Counted from the stretch's first letter, positions 1 through 7,596 are shown. The stretch: DNA of 13,237 nucleotides from JAAYEL01 sp964344625 (GCA_964344625.1 CAYFNZ010000029.1:1-13237); one strand, 5' to 3'. The notes: generated by a model from the sequence alone, not told the origin. Numbers and translations: made by a program.

Positions 1-95
1 TTCATGTACAAAAGCCCAATTTAGGCATTAGTACATGAAAATGAGTGAAAAATAGTCATGCACAAATAAAGAATTTTAGAAAAGTACATGACTAT
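1..95. repeat. Two consecutive inverted repeats sharing one 8-bp word
   Basis: The word TCATGTAC occurs at 2-9 and its reverse complement GTACATGA at 31-38, giving a first dyad with 9-bp perfect arms (1-9 with 31-39). A second dyad follows: TCATGCAC at 56-63, one base different, and GTACATGA at 84-91. Its arms extend to 12 bp (52-63 with 84-95) with one mismatch. The two units repeat with a period of about 53-54 bp, and their loops (21 and 20 bases) are unrelated in sequence. Neither is followed by a T-run, so they do not look like simple terminators. They could be paired operator sites, an mRNA hairpin pair, or part of a dispersed intergenic repeat family. The first arm touches the window edge, so more copies may lie upstream. 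Confidence 0.6.
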
Positions 96-152
96 GGGGT
101 AAAATATCTAGGAGAAAATTTCATATAAGGCTAAAAAAATACATATTAGCTT

Positions 153-171
153 TATAATTTACTTTTATAAT
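153..171 (+). promoter_or_regulatory. Tandem -10-like boxes upstream of the MacB-like gene
   Basis: Two perfect TATAAT hexamers lie at 153-158 and 166-171, within an imperfect direct repeat of 13-bp period (CTTTATAATT, then CTTTTATAATT). No convincing -35 hexamer sits 16-18 bases before either, so this is a weak promoter call. The leader to the start codon at 216 would be about 40 bases. Bases 1-215 contain no supported gene. Confidence 0.35.
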
Positions 172-215
172 TGTTTATTAAGGATAGAATTAAAAGAAAA
201 TATAACGGAGAGATT

Positions 216-2783
216 ATGATTGAATTAAAAAACATTAAAAAGGTATATACTACTGGAGGCTTGAGCCAAAGGGCCCTTGATGGCATCGATATAGCCTTTA
301 GAAACAATGAATTTGTATCTATCTTGGGCCAAAGCGGGTCAGGAAAGACTACTCTTTTGAATATTGTTGGTGGCCTTGACCAGGCTGATGAGGGAGAGCT
401 TATCATAAATGGTAACTCGACCAAGGATTTTAAGGACAGGGATTGGGATTCTTATAGGAATAATTCCATAGGCTTTGTATTTCAAAGCTATAACTTAATC
501 AGCCACCAAAGCATACTTTCAAATGTCGAGTTGGCTCTTACCCTTTCTGGAGTGTCCAAGCGTGAAAGACAAGAAAGGGCCAAAGAAGCCCTAGACAAGG
601 TAGGCCTTATAGACCACATAAATAAAAGACCTAGTCAACTATCTGGAGGTCAAATGCAGAGGGTAGCTATAGCCAGGGCCCTGGTAAATGACCCAGATAT
701 ACTTTTAGCTGATGAACCTACAGGGGCACTTGACTCTGAAACATCAGTTCAGATTATGGACCTACTTAAAGAAATAGCTCATGACAGGCTGGTAGTTATG
801 GTGACCCATAATCCGGAATTAGCAGAAAAGTATTCAACTAGGATTGTAGAACTAAAAGATGGAAAGATAATTTCGGACTCAAAGCCATTTAAGGTTGAAG
901 AGGCTGAAAGTAAGTCATCATTGGAAATGAAAAAGACCAAGATGTCATATTTTACAGCCCTTGCCCTTAGCTTAAATAACCTGATGACAAAAAAGGGTAG
1001 GACCATCCTTACAGCCTTTGCAGGGTCAATAGGTATAATAGGTATTGCCTTGATACTATCTTTATCAAATGGGGTAAATGACTACATCTACAATGTCCAA
1101 GAAGACACCCTTTCTTCATTTCCACTAACTATAGAAGAAAGAGCCCAGGACCTAAGCAAGGTTTTTTCCAATAAGGAAGAAGAAAGCGAGGAGATGAAGG
1201 AGGGTTATGCCTACTATAACAAGAGGATGACCAAGATGCTTTCATCCAATATTCAAAAAAATGACTTGGAGGCCTTCAAAAAATATATCGAGGATAATGC
1301 CTCAAAATTCGATACTTACCTTAATGACATCCAATATTCATACGACCTAAACATGCTTATGTTTAAGGACGATAAGGACCATCAACAAGTTCTACCAAGC
1401 TTGCTAGACCAAAAGTTAAATCCTGCCATGACATCAATGAAGGAATTTAACCCTATGATGGAATCAAGCAGCACCGACACTTGGAAGGAAATGATAGACA
1501 ATAGAGACTTGATAGAAAAGCAATATGATGTCTTAGAAGGGCATTTGCCGGAAAAATATAACCAAGCTGTGGTCATGCTTGACAATGAGGGGAGGATAGA
1601 TGACTTGACCCTTTTTGCCTTGGGCTTAAAGGACCAAAAAGACTTAGATGAAATATTTCCAGAAGATGATACAAAAGTGGAAAAGACTGAGGATAAAAAA
1701 ACTGATAAGATTGCCTACAAGGACTTGCTAGGCCTAAAATACAAGCTTATTTTGAGGCCTGACCTTTATGATAAAAAGGATAACATCTGGGTTGATGAAT
1801 CTAAGAATGAAGAATACCTAGATGGGCTTATTAAAGATGGCGAAAGTATTGAAATCGTAGGGGTTATCAGGCCTAAGTCTACAACTCAGGGTCTGGGTTC
1901 AAGAAGTCAGATAGGCTACCTAAAAGACCTTTCAGACCACCTGATAGAAAAGCTTGCAGACAGCCAAGTTATAAAGGCCCAACTGGAAAATAAGGAGAAA
2001 AACATTTTTACAGATACTGAATTTGTAAAAGATGATGAGAAAAAAGAATTTAGCTTTGAAGAGCTTTCAGACCAAGAAAAGTTAAAATTTAGAGAAATGA
2101 GTCCAGAAGACCTGGCTCAATATGTAAATAGGTACAATGAAAATATCAACGCCAACTACGAAGATAACCTTAAAAAAATAGGCTATGTAGATGAAAAAAG
2201 TCCTAAGGCCATATCATTTTATCCGAAGAGCTTTGAAGATAAAGAAGAGCTTAAGACTTTAATAGCAAATTACAATGATCAAGTTGAAAAAAATAGCAAG
2301 GAAGAAGAGGATAAGAAGTCCATTGTTTATACTGACCAAGTAGACCTTTTGATGTCTTCTGTAACCAGCATAGTCAATATGATTTCCTATGTCTTGATAG
2401 CCTTTGTGGCTATATCGCTTTTAGTTTCTTCCATAATGATCGCCATAATCACCTATATCTCTGTTTTGGAAAGGACCAAGGAAATTGGTATCCTAAGGTC
2501 AATAGGGGCATCCAAGAGAGACATATCTAGGGTATTTACAGCTGAAACCTTCATAGAAGGTCTGGTTGCAGGTGTTATGGGGATAATAATTACCTTGTTG
2601 ATAAATATCCCAGTCAACAACTGGATATATAAGCTAACAGGGGTTGAAACTATAAGTGTCTTGCCGATAAAGGCTGGCTTGGTACTAATCCTAATAAGCG
2701 TAGTCCTAACTGTTATAGCGGGCATTGTCCCATCAAGGATGGCGGCTAAAAAAGACCCAATAGAAGCTTTAAGAAGTGAGTAA
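216..2783 (+). CDS. MacB/FtsX-type ABC transporter, fused ATPase and permease with large extracellular domain
   Basis: An 855-residue membrane ABC protein of the MacB/LolD-FtsX superfamily, which couples cytoplasmic ATP hydrolysis to work on substrates at the outer membrane face rather than to transport through a classical channel. The N-terminal ATPase (about 1-225) has Walker A GQSGSGKT at 38-45, signature LSGGQ at 142-146, Walker B ILLADE at 162-167 and H-loop His198. A first membrane helix (about 264-285) is followed by an extracellular region of about 430 residues (286-717), rich in Asp, Glu and Lys. Three more helices follow (about 718-747, 782-802, 818-838), with the conserved FtsX coupling stretch ERTKEIGILRSIGAS at 752-766. 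E. coli MacB has about 650 residues, so the extracellular part here is much larger. The start is ATG 216 with GGAG at 207-210; an in-frame ATG at 171 has no such site. No MacA-like adaptor lies beside it, as expected in a Gram-positive. The substrate is unknown; peptide or antibiotic export, or envelope control, are possible. Confidence 0.88.
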   Translation: MIELKNIKKVYTTGGLSQRALDGIDIAFRNNEFVSILGQSGSGKTTLLNIVGGLDQADEGELIINGNSTKDFKDRDWDSYRNNSIGFVFQSYNLISHQSILSNVELALTLSGVSKRERQERAKEALDKVGLIDHINKRPSQLSGGQMQRVAIARALVNDPDILLADEPTGALDSETSVQIMDLLKEIAHDRLVVMVTHNPELAEKYSTRIVELKDGKIISDSKPFKVEEAESKSSLEMKKTKMSYFTALALSLNNLMTKKGRTILTAFAGSIGIIGIALILSLSNGVNDYIYNVQEDTLSSFPLTIEERAQDLSKVFSNKEEESEEMKEGYAYYNKRMTKMLSSNIQKNDLEAFKKYIEDNASKFDTYLNDIQYSYDLNMLMFKDDKDHQQVLPSLLDQKLNPAMTSMKEFNPMMESSSTDTWKEMIDNRDLIEKQYDVLEGHLPEKYNQAVVMLDNEGRIDDLTLFALGLKDQKDLDEIFPEDDTKVEKTEDKKTDKIAYKDLLGLKYKLILRPDLYDKKDNIWVDESKNEEYLDGLIKDGESIEIVGVIRPKSTTQGLGSRSQIGYLKDLSDHLIEKLADSQVIKAQLENKEKNIFTDTEFVKDDEKKEFSFEELSDQEKLKFREMSPEDLAQYVNRYNENINANYEDNLKKIGYVDEKSPKAISFYPKSFEDKEELKTLIANYNDQVEKNSKEEEDKKSIVYTDQVDLLMSSVTSIVNMISYVLIAFVAISLLVSSIMIAIITYISVLERTKEIGILRSIGASKRDISRVFTAETFIEGLVAGVMGIIITLLINIPVNNWIYKLTGVETISVLPIKAGLVLILISVVLTVIAGIVPSRMAAKKDPIEALRSE

Positions 2784-2787
2784 ATAT

Positions 2788-2835
2788 AAAACTGATGTAA
2801 TCAAGACTTTTTAGAATTGATTCCATCAGTTTTTT
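2788..2835. terminator. Shared intrinsic terminator between convergent genes
   Basis: AAAACTGATG (2788-2797) pairs with CATCAGTTTT (2824-2833). After one mismatch the stem continues with about six further pairs (2799-2804 with 2817-2822). A run of six T (2830-2835) follows on the plus strand and an A-rich start gives U residues on the minus strand. It lies in the 53-base gap between two convergent genes, so it probably works in both directions. Confidence 0.8.
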
Positions 2836-2836
2836 G

Positions 2837-3778
2837 TTAAGAAAATTGGGTTAAAACCATATTTACCAAATAGAAGATGATAAGGATAAAAATTGGTAGG
2901 GAATAAATGATTTTATTCCTATATCTTAAATCCATTTCATCTGAGCGTATGTTCTTCCAAAACTTTTCATATCTTCCCTTGAATAATTGAAAAATGGAGT
3001 ATGATATAAGTAGTATTATCAATACTGAATAAATGCTTAAGAGTGGATGATTCCCACCAGATGTAGCCGATAAGTTATATATAAGTATGGCTTGTAGATT
3101 GTTTACAAAGTGAAGCAAAAATGCAGCCTTCCATGAATAAAATATCCCTACATAGTTTAGGAAAAAGGATAGGCCCAAAACGCTTAAGGACTGCTCGATA
3201 TTTCCATGCATAAAAGCAAATGCAAGGGTTGAAATAATTAGGGCTGCCTGCTTGCTATAAGTTCTTAGGCTTTGTAACAAATAGCCCCTGTAAATAATTT
3301 CTTCAACTAAGGGCCCCAAAATTACAACATAGAGAAACATAAGTGGGTTAATATTAGTTGCAACCAGGTCCATGATATTTTCAGAGTAAATATTAAATAC
3401 TTGCATGAAGATTTCAACAAGCTTTGCAAAGACAATGCTTGAGCCCATCATTAAGCCTAGGAAAAGTAAGAAATCCCTAAAGTCAAAGCTTTGTTCCTTG
3501 TATGGGAAAATGCTTTTAAGGCTCTTTTTCCTTTGTAAAAATACAAGTATTAACAAAGAAACTGAAACAGAAATCAGCATCAAGCTGCCTAGATCCAAAA
3601 AGCTTTGAAGTTTTGCTGCTATTAACTGGCTAGAAATCATATAGATTATAAGGGAAAGACTAAGCCTTTTTAGCATGGGCTTTAGGTTCTGATCCATTTG
3701 CCAAAATTTCTCATCAGTATTTAAGACATCATTTATGTCTTCGTTAGATTTTTCAAAATCAGAATTTTCATCATTCAT
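2837..3778 (-). CDS. CPBP-family intramembrane metalloprotease (CAAX/Abi type)
   Basis: A 313-residue polytopic membrane protein carrying the three CPBP (Abi, Rce1-like) motifs: EEIIYRG with Glu159, Glu160 and Arg164; FAFMH with Phe187 and His191; and HFVNN with His223 and Asn227. In this family the glutamates and histidines form a metal-dependent active site inside the membrane. The first 35 residues are acidic and hydrophilic, probably cytoplasmic, followed by about seven or eight hydrophobic segments, the last at about 291-309. All catalytic residues are present, so it should be active. The start codon is the complement of 3776-3778, with GGAGGT at the complement of 3785-3790. Bacterial members have been tied to bacteriocin self-immunity, peptide maturation and protein-sorting roles, but most have no known substrate. 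It is transcribed away from the ABC exporter pair and towards the MacB-like gene; whether it works with either is not shown by the sequence. Confidence 0.9.
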   Translation of the reverse strand: MNDENSDFEKSNEDINDVLNTDEKFWQMDQNLKPMLKRLSLSLIIYMISSQLIAAKLQSFLDLGSLMLISVSVSLLILVFLQRKKSLKSIFPYKEQSFDFRDFLLFLGLMMGSSIVFAKLVEIFMQVFNIYSENIMDLVATNINPLMFLYVVILGPLVEEIIYRGYLLQSLRTYSKQAALIISTLAFAFMHGNIEQSLSVLGLSFFLNYVGIFYSWKAAFLLHFVNNLQAILIYNLSATSGGNHPLLSIYSVLIILLISYSIFQLFKGRYEKFWKNIRSDEMDLRYRNKIIYSLPIFILIIFYLVNMVLTQFS

Positions 3779-3799
3779 AATTTTACCTCCATGTGTTTA

Positions 3800-3805
3800 A
3801 TTATA
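3800..3805 (-). promoter_or_regulatory. Possible -10 box of the CPBP protease gene
   Basis: On the minus strand these bases read TATAAT, 22 bases before the start codon and 10 bases before the GGAGGT site. The sequence 17 bases upstream is TAGCAT, a poor -35, so the call is tentative. If correct, the 5' leader is very short, and the promoter is back to back with the exporter promoter at 3829-3856. Confidence 0.35.
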
Positions 3806-3828
3806 ACTAATAAAATATAATAATGCTA

Positions 3829-3856
3829 TTGAAAACAAGTATTAATGTGATATAAT
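3829..3856 (+). promoter_or_regulatory. Promoter of the heterodimeric ABC exporter operon
   Basis: TTGAAA (3829-3834) and a perfect TATAAT (3851-3856) are separated by 16 bases. The -10 is extended by TG at 3848-3849 (TGATATAAT). This is one of the best SigA-type promoters in the window. Transcription would start near 3863, leaving a leader of about 140 bases before the exporter start codon at 4003, long enough for regulation in the mRNA. Confidence 0.75.
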
Positions 3857-3889
3857 TAAGTCAAGATGAAAGAAAGGGGTATTATATAA

Positions 3890-3928
3890 ATGATTATTAA
3901 TAAGAGGGGTTATAAGTTTATAATTTAA
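3890..3928 (+). CDS. Candidate 12-codon leader peptide upstream of the ABC exporter
   Basis: ATG at 3890 opens a frame reading MIINKRGYKFII and stops at TAA 3926-3928. A Shine-Dalgarno-like AAAGGGG lies at 3873-3879, 10 bases before the ATG. The frame sits just after the predicted transcription start, and its second half overlaps the 5' arm of the hairpin at 3903-3956. A seven-codon frame (MKERGII, 3866-3889) ends directly against this ATG (TAA then ATG), but it has almost no room for a ribosome site. Short translated leaders control several Firmicute resistance genes by attenuation; the B. subtilis bmrCD exporter genes are preceded by the bmrB leader. A frame this short can occur by chance, so support rests on the ribosome site, the position and the hairpin overlap. 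Confidence 0.4.
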   Translation: MIINKRGYKFII

Positions 3929-3956
3929 TAATTTAATAAAAATATATAACCTTTTT
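3903..3956 (+). terminator. Candidate attenuator hairpin 1 in the exporter leader
   Basis: GGTTATA (3908-3914) pairs with TATAACC (3945-3951). Five weaker pairs, three of them G-U, extend the base of the stem using the T-run at 3952-3956. The loop is about 30 bases and AT-rich. The 5' arm lies inside the short leader frame, so a ribosome held early in that frame would block folding. A near copy of the 5' arm at 3873-3886 could compete for the same 3' arm. The stem is weak and the call is moderate at best. Confidence 0.4.
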
Positions 3957-3963
3957 GTCGTGC

Positions 3964-3983
3964 GCGCTAAGGCGCCTTTTTTT
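3964..3983 (+). terminator. Candidate GC-rich terminator just before the exporter gene
   Basis: GCGC (3964-3967), loop TAAG and GCGC (3972-3975) are followed by C and seven T (3977-3983). This GC island stands out in a leader that is otherwise almost pure AT. It ends 10 bases before the GGAGG of the exporter gene, a typical attenuator position. The stem is only four strong pairs, with at most one more across a bulge. Confidence 0.5.
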
Positions 3984-4002
3984 GTGCTTTAATGGAGGTA
4001 TT

Positions 4003-5745
4003 ATGAAGATTTTTAAGGATATAGCCTGGTTTTTGAAAAAGAATATCTGGGCTTATATTTTTGGCATAATATGTTTATTGTTGACCTATGTCGTAATCCC
4101 CGTACCAACTTATATAATAGGAAGAATCGTAGACGGCGTTAAAAACGCCAGCCTTGACAGGGATATGCTCTTTAAGCTAGCCCTAATTAATTTTGTATCT
4201 ATAGGTCTTCACTATTTATTCGGATACTTATGGCATGTCTTTCTCTTTGGAAATTCCATGAAATTCGGAAGGGACAATAGACGAAAAATAGTAAAAAAAT
4301 TATTGAAACAAAATCCCGAATTTTATTACCAAAATTCAACCGGATCCTTGATGAGTAAGGCAACCCATGACGTTGAGAATATGCAGATGCTTTTAGGCTA
4401 CGGGACCCTGGCTTTTCTAGAGGCTACGATTTATCCCATAGTCATCATCTTTATCATGGGAATTACAGTCTCTTGGAAGATTACCTTCTTCTCAATCCTA
4501 ATATTGCCTGTTTTAATCTACTTTTCAGCTAAGCTAGGCAGGCTCTTAGATGAAGTATTTTTCAAGATACAAAGAGGGATGGAAAAGCTAAATGAGTCAG
4601 TCTTGGAAAATGTTACCAGCATAAGAGTAATTAAGGGATTTTCAACTCAAAAGATAACTGAAAAAAGATTTGAAGAAAAGGCAAGGCAGCTATTTGATGA
4701 CCAGATGACCCTGGCTAGATACGATGCCATGTTTGCACCCGTATTTAGGATTATTCCTGCCATAACTTTTGTAATAGCCTTTTTAGTAGGGGAAAAAATG
4801 ATGGCTGAATCAAGCCTTAGCTTGGGACAGATGGTGTCATTTTTCATGTACCTAAATATGTTAACCTGGCCTATGATGGCCTTTGGGGACTTGATTAATG
4901 TCTGGAAGGAATCATCAACATCCATCAAGAGGGTGCAGGCTGTTTATGACTACAAGGAAGACTTTGTAGAAAAAGATAATTTGGAAGACTACCAAGGGGG
5001 AGGGGATATAGAATTTAGAAATTTCTATTTTTCATATCCAGGCTCGGAGATAAACGCCTTGGAAGATATAAACCTAACCATTGAAAATGGCAAGACCCTG
5101 GGAATAGTTGGAAAGATTGGTTCCGGCAAGACAACACTTGTAAAGCAGCTTTTAAGATTTTACAATGTTAAGCCAAATACCATGTTTATCGATGGGGTAG
5201 ATGTAGAAAACTATACAAGAAAGTCTATCAGGGAAAAAATAGGCTATGTACCGCAACAACACATCCTATTTTCTAAGTCTGTCTTTGACAATATCGCCTT
5301 TGGAAGTAAGGGGGCAGACAAACAAGCGGTAGATAAGGCTGTGGAGTTTGCAGACTTTACAAAGGACCTAAATACCCTTCCTCAAGGCCTAGATACCATG
5401 ATTGGGGAAAAAGGGGTGTCCATCTCCGGAGGTCAAAAACAAAGGATATCAATCTCCAGAGCCATTATTAAAAATCCGGACATCCTAATCCTAGATGACT
5501 CCCTTTCAGCGGTTGATGCTTTAACTGAAAAAAACATTATCGAGAATATAAGAAGAGAAAGAAGCGGAAAGACAACTATCATAGTGGCCCACAGGCTTTC
5601 CGGCCTAAAGCACGCTGACAAGATAATCGTCTTAGACAAGGGTAGGATTGTCGAAGAGGGCAGCCACGAAGACTTAATAAATAACAAGGGATGGTATTAT
5701 AGACAATATGAATCTCAAAGACTAGGAGGTTCAGATGGAGAATAG
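4003..5745 (+). CDS. Heterodimeric ABC multidrug-type exporter, subunit with degenerate catalytic site
   Basis: A 580-residue half-transporter: a six-helix membrane domain (about 1-320) followed by an ATPase (about 335-575). The motifs are A-loop Tyr345, Walker A GKIGSGKT (370-377), Q-loop around Gln418, consensus signature ISGGQ (474-478), Walker B ILILDD (494-499), D-loop SAVD (502-505) and H-loop His530. The residue after the Walker B aspartate is Asp499 instead of the catalytic Glu, the hallmark of the BmrC/LmrC/TM287 side of heterodimeric exporters. It should pair with the protein encoded next, which has the opposite pattern. Substrates of such pairs are usually lipophilic drugs or toxins; peptide or lipid export is also possible. 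The chosen start is ATG 4003 with GGAGG at 3994-3998. An in-frame TTG at 3955 would add 16 residues encoded by the terminator-like region and is rejected. The end overlaps the next gene by 11 bases. Confidence 0.92.
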   Translation: MKIFKDIAWFLKKNIWAYIFGIICLLLTYVVIPVPTYIIGRIVDGVKNASLDRDMLFKLALINFVSIGLHYLFGYLWHVFLFGNSMKFGRDNRRKIVKKLLKQNPEFYYQNSTGSLMSKATHDVENMQMLLGYGTLAFLEATIYPIVIIFIMGITVSWKITFFSILILPVLIYFSAKLGRLLDEVFFKIQRGMEKLNESVLENVTSIRVIKGFSTQKITEKRFEEKARQLFDDQMTLARYDAMFAPVFRIIPAITFVIAFLVGEKMMAESSLSLGQMVSFFMYLNMLTWPMMAFGDLINVWKESSTSIKRVQAVYDYKEDFVEKDNLEDYQGGGDIEFRNFYFSYPGSEINALEDINLTIENGKTLGIVGKIGSGKTTLVKQLLRFYNVKPNTMFIDGVDVENYTRKSIREKIGYVPQQHILFSKSVFDNIAFGSKGADKQAVDKAVEFADFTKDLNTLPQGLDTMIGEKGVSISGGQKQRISISRAIIKNPDILILDDSLSAVDALTEKNIIENIRRERSGKTTIIVAHRLSGLKHADKIIVLDKGRIVEEGSHEDLINNKGWYYRQYESQRLGGSDGE

Positions 5746-7507
5746 AATAGAAGATAAAAAATTAGAAAAACAAAGAAAAAAAGAAAAGAGCAAATTCAGG
5801 AACAAAAGGCTTTTTCAATATGCAATGAAGCTTAGACCTGTTTTAATAACAGGCTTGATCGCTACAATTATAGCCTCTCTTGCTGAGCTTTTAGGCCCAT
5901 ATATCATTTCCAAAATCTTGGATGAAAACCTAGTTGAAGGAATTGGGGCCAGGGACTATAGGGCATTTTTGATGCTTGTTTTAGCCTTTTTGGGCGTAAA
6001 TGTAGGTCTGGGAATCCTAAGGTATTTTATGAATATCCTGTTTTCAAAACTCGCTAATGGCATGGCCCTAATTATAAGAAAAGATATTTTCAGCCACGTA
6101 ATTAGCCTACCAGTCCAATTTTTTGACAAGTATCCAGCAGGAAAAATTGTAACCAGGATTGCTAATGATACTCAAGATATTAGGCTTTTATTTCAAATCC
6201 TATTTTTTGACGTATTTACCAATGTCATTTTTACTTTGGGCTTACTAGTAGGACTATTTTTAATAGACCCTTATTTGTTCCTCTTAACCCTTGTATCTTC
6301 GCCTTTTGTATACTTGATTTTTAGGGACTATACAAGAAAATCAACCCTATACAATGCGGAAAGAAGAAGGTACAATTCTGAAATGAATGCTAACCTAAAT
6401 GAAACAATCCAAACCATGGAGGTAGTTCAAAGCTTTAACAATGAAGAATACATCTATGACCAATATTCTGACCTAAATGACAAGCATTACGGTATGGGAA
6501 GAAAATTGACAGGCCTTTGGGGTTATTCATCCTTTAACGCTACAAACGCCCTTGGCAATCTAGTAATTGCTATAGCGGTAGTGTACTTTGCCTTGACCTT
6601 CATTTCAGGCAACCCTGCCATTTCTATAGGTAGCCTTTATATATATGTAGAATACAATAGGAGGTTTTACCAAAACCTTAACCGTCTTAGCGATAGGATA
6701 GGAGAGCTTGAAAAGTCCAAGACTGCAGCAGACCAGGTGTTTGAGTTATTAGAATATGACAAATACAGCCTAGGAGACCAGGTAATAGACCTAAAGGGGC
6801 AAATAGACTTTAAGGATGTGACCTTTGCCTATGACAAGGAAGATGTCTTAAAAAATATAAATATCTCGATACCAGCAGGTTCTTCGGCTGCTTTTGTAGG
6901 TCATACCGGGTCAGGCAAGTCAACCCTTATGAATCTTATCTATGGTTTTTACAAGATTGACAAGGGCAGACTTGAATTTGATGGCCATGATATCAGGGAC
7001 CTCAATATGGTTGAAGTAAGAAGGCAAATGGCTATAGTATTTCAAAATCCATATATCTTTGAAGGAAGTATTTATGACAATATAGCCCTATTCGATGAGA
7101 CGATTACTAGGGACAAGGCCAAAGAGGCCCTAATAAATGTCGGTGGAGAAAGGATTTTGATGAGGGAAAAGGGCATAGATGCAAAAATCCAAGAAGGGGG
7201 CTCTGGAATTTCAGCAGGTGAAAAGCAGCTTATCTCCTTTGCCAGGGCTATGGTAAGAGATCCAAAGCTTTTAGTCTTGGATGAGGCGACATCAAATGTC
7301 GATACCCAAACAGAGGAATATATCCAGTATGGAGTAAACAAATTAAAAGAAGGAAGGACAACCTTAATAATTGCCCACAGGCTTTCTACTATAAAAGACG
7401 TAGATAAGATTTTTGTCTTAGACAAGGGAAGGATTATCGAAGAAGGTAGCCACCAAGAACTAATAGATGAAAATGGGGTCTATGCGAAAATGTATAGGGA
7501 AAGTTAG
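5735..7507 (+). CDS. Heterodimeric ABC multidrug-type exporter, partner subunit with consensus catalytic glutamate
   Basis: A 590-residue half-transporter. A highly charged Lys/Arg/Glu leader (1-26) precedes six membrane helices (about 30-310) and an ATPase (about 355-585). The motifs are Walker A GHTGSGKS (389-396), Q-loop Gln437, Walker B LLVLDE (512-517) with catalytic Glu517, D-loop SNVD (520-523) and H-loop His548. The signature is ISAGE (492-496) instead of SGGQ, so it is degenerate. In the dimer, this Walker B pairs with the intact signature of the upstream subunit to make the working ATP site, while this signature faces the upstream Asp499 in the non-consensus site. This corresponds to the BmrD/LmrD/TM288 side. 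Translation starts at ATG 5735 with AGGAGG at 5724-5729, both inside the end of the upstream gene, so the two are probably translationally coupled in equal amounts. Confidence 0.92.
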   Translation: MENRIEDKKLEKQRKKEKSKFRNKRLFQYAMKLRPVLITGLIATIIASLAELLGPYIISKILDENLVEGIGARDYRAFLMLVLAFLGVNVGLGILRYFMNILFSKLANGMALIIRKDIFSHVISLPVQFFDKYPAGKIVTRIANDTQDIRLLFQILFFDVFTNVIFTLGLLVGLFLIDPYLFLLTLVSSPFVYLIFRDYTRKSTLYNAERRRYNSEMNANLNETIQTMEVVQSFNNEEYIYDQYSDLNDKHYGMGRKLTGLWGYSSFNATNALGNLVIAIAVVYFALTFISGNPAISIGSLYIYVEYNRRFYQNLNRLSDRIGELEKSKTAADQVFELLEYDKYSLGDQVIDLKGQIDFKDVTFAYDKEDVLKNINISIPAGSSAAFVGHTGSGKSTLMNLIYGFYKIDKGRLEFDGHDIRDLNMVEVRRQMAIVFQNPYIFEGSIYDNIALFDETITRDKAKEALINVGGERILMREKGIDAKIQEGGSGISAGEKQLISFARAMVRDPKLLVLDEATSNVDTQTEEYIQYGVNKLKEGRTTLIIAHRLSTIKDVDKIFVLDKGRIIEEGSHQELIDENGVYAKMYRES

Positions 7508-7517
7508 TAAGTAAAAG

Positions 7518-7552
7518 AAAGAGAAGTTAGGAAAAACTAGCTTCTTTTTTTT
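7518..7552 (+). terminator. Intrinsic terminator of the ABC exporter operon
   Basis: GAAGTTAG (7523-7530) pairs with CTAGCTTC (7537-7544) with one G-U pair and a six-base loop. The stem is extended by A-U pairs into a run of eight T (7545-7552). It lies 10 bases after the stop codon and separates the exporter operon from the polyamine operon. Confidence 0.88.
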
Positions 7553-7596
7553 GTATTTTAAAGAAAAATATGGGCTTATAAGGAATAAGTAAGTTC

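Noticed and set aside
171..215. Upstream start codon for the MacB-like gene
   Set aside because: The extra 15 residues are encoded in AT-rich leader overlapping the tandem TATAAT boxes, with no ribosome site. ATG 216 has GGAG at proper distance and begins directly with the normal ATPase N-terminus.
3955..4002. TTG start extending the first exporter subunit by 16 residues
   Set aside because: The extension would be encoded by the terminator-like GC hairpin and T-run. ATG 4003 has its own GGAGG and starts where related half-exporters start.
3779..4002. Bacteriocin or other exported-peptide precursor next to the protease and exporters
   Set aside because: The only short frames here are 7 and 12 codons, without a double-glycine leader or signal-like sequence. 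They fit a regulatory leader better than a precursor.
3857..4002. Known metabolite riboswitch or T-box
   Set aside because: The leader is almost entirely AT apart from one short GC island. I see no conserved aptamer core and no T-box sequence, and 140 bases with a short frame suits ribosome-mediated attenuation better.
7072..7425. Minus-strand open frame of 117 codons
   Set aside because: It is the antisense of the conserved ATPase domain of the second exporter subunit. It has no ribosome site or recognisable domain and fits a chance open frame on a biased codon background.
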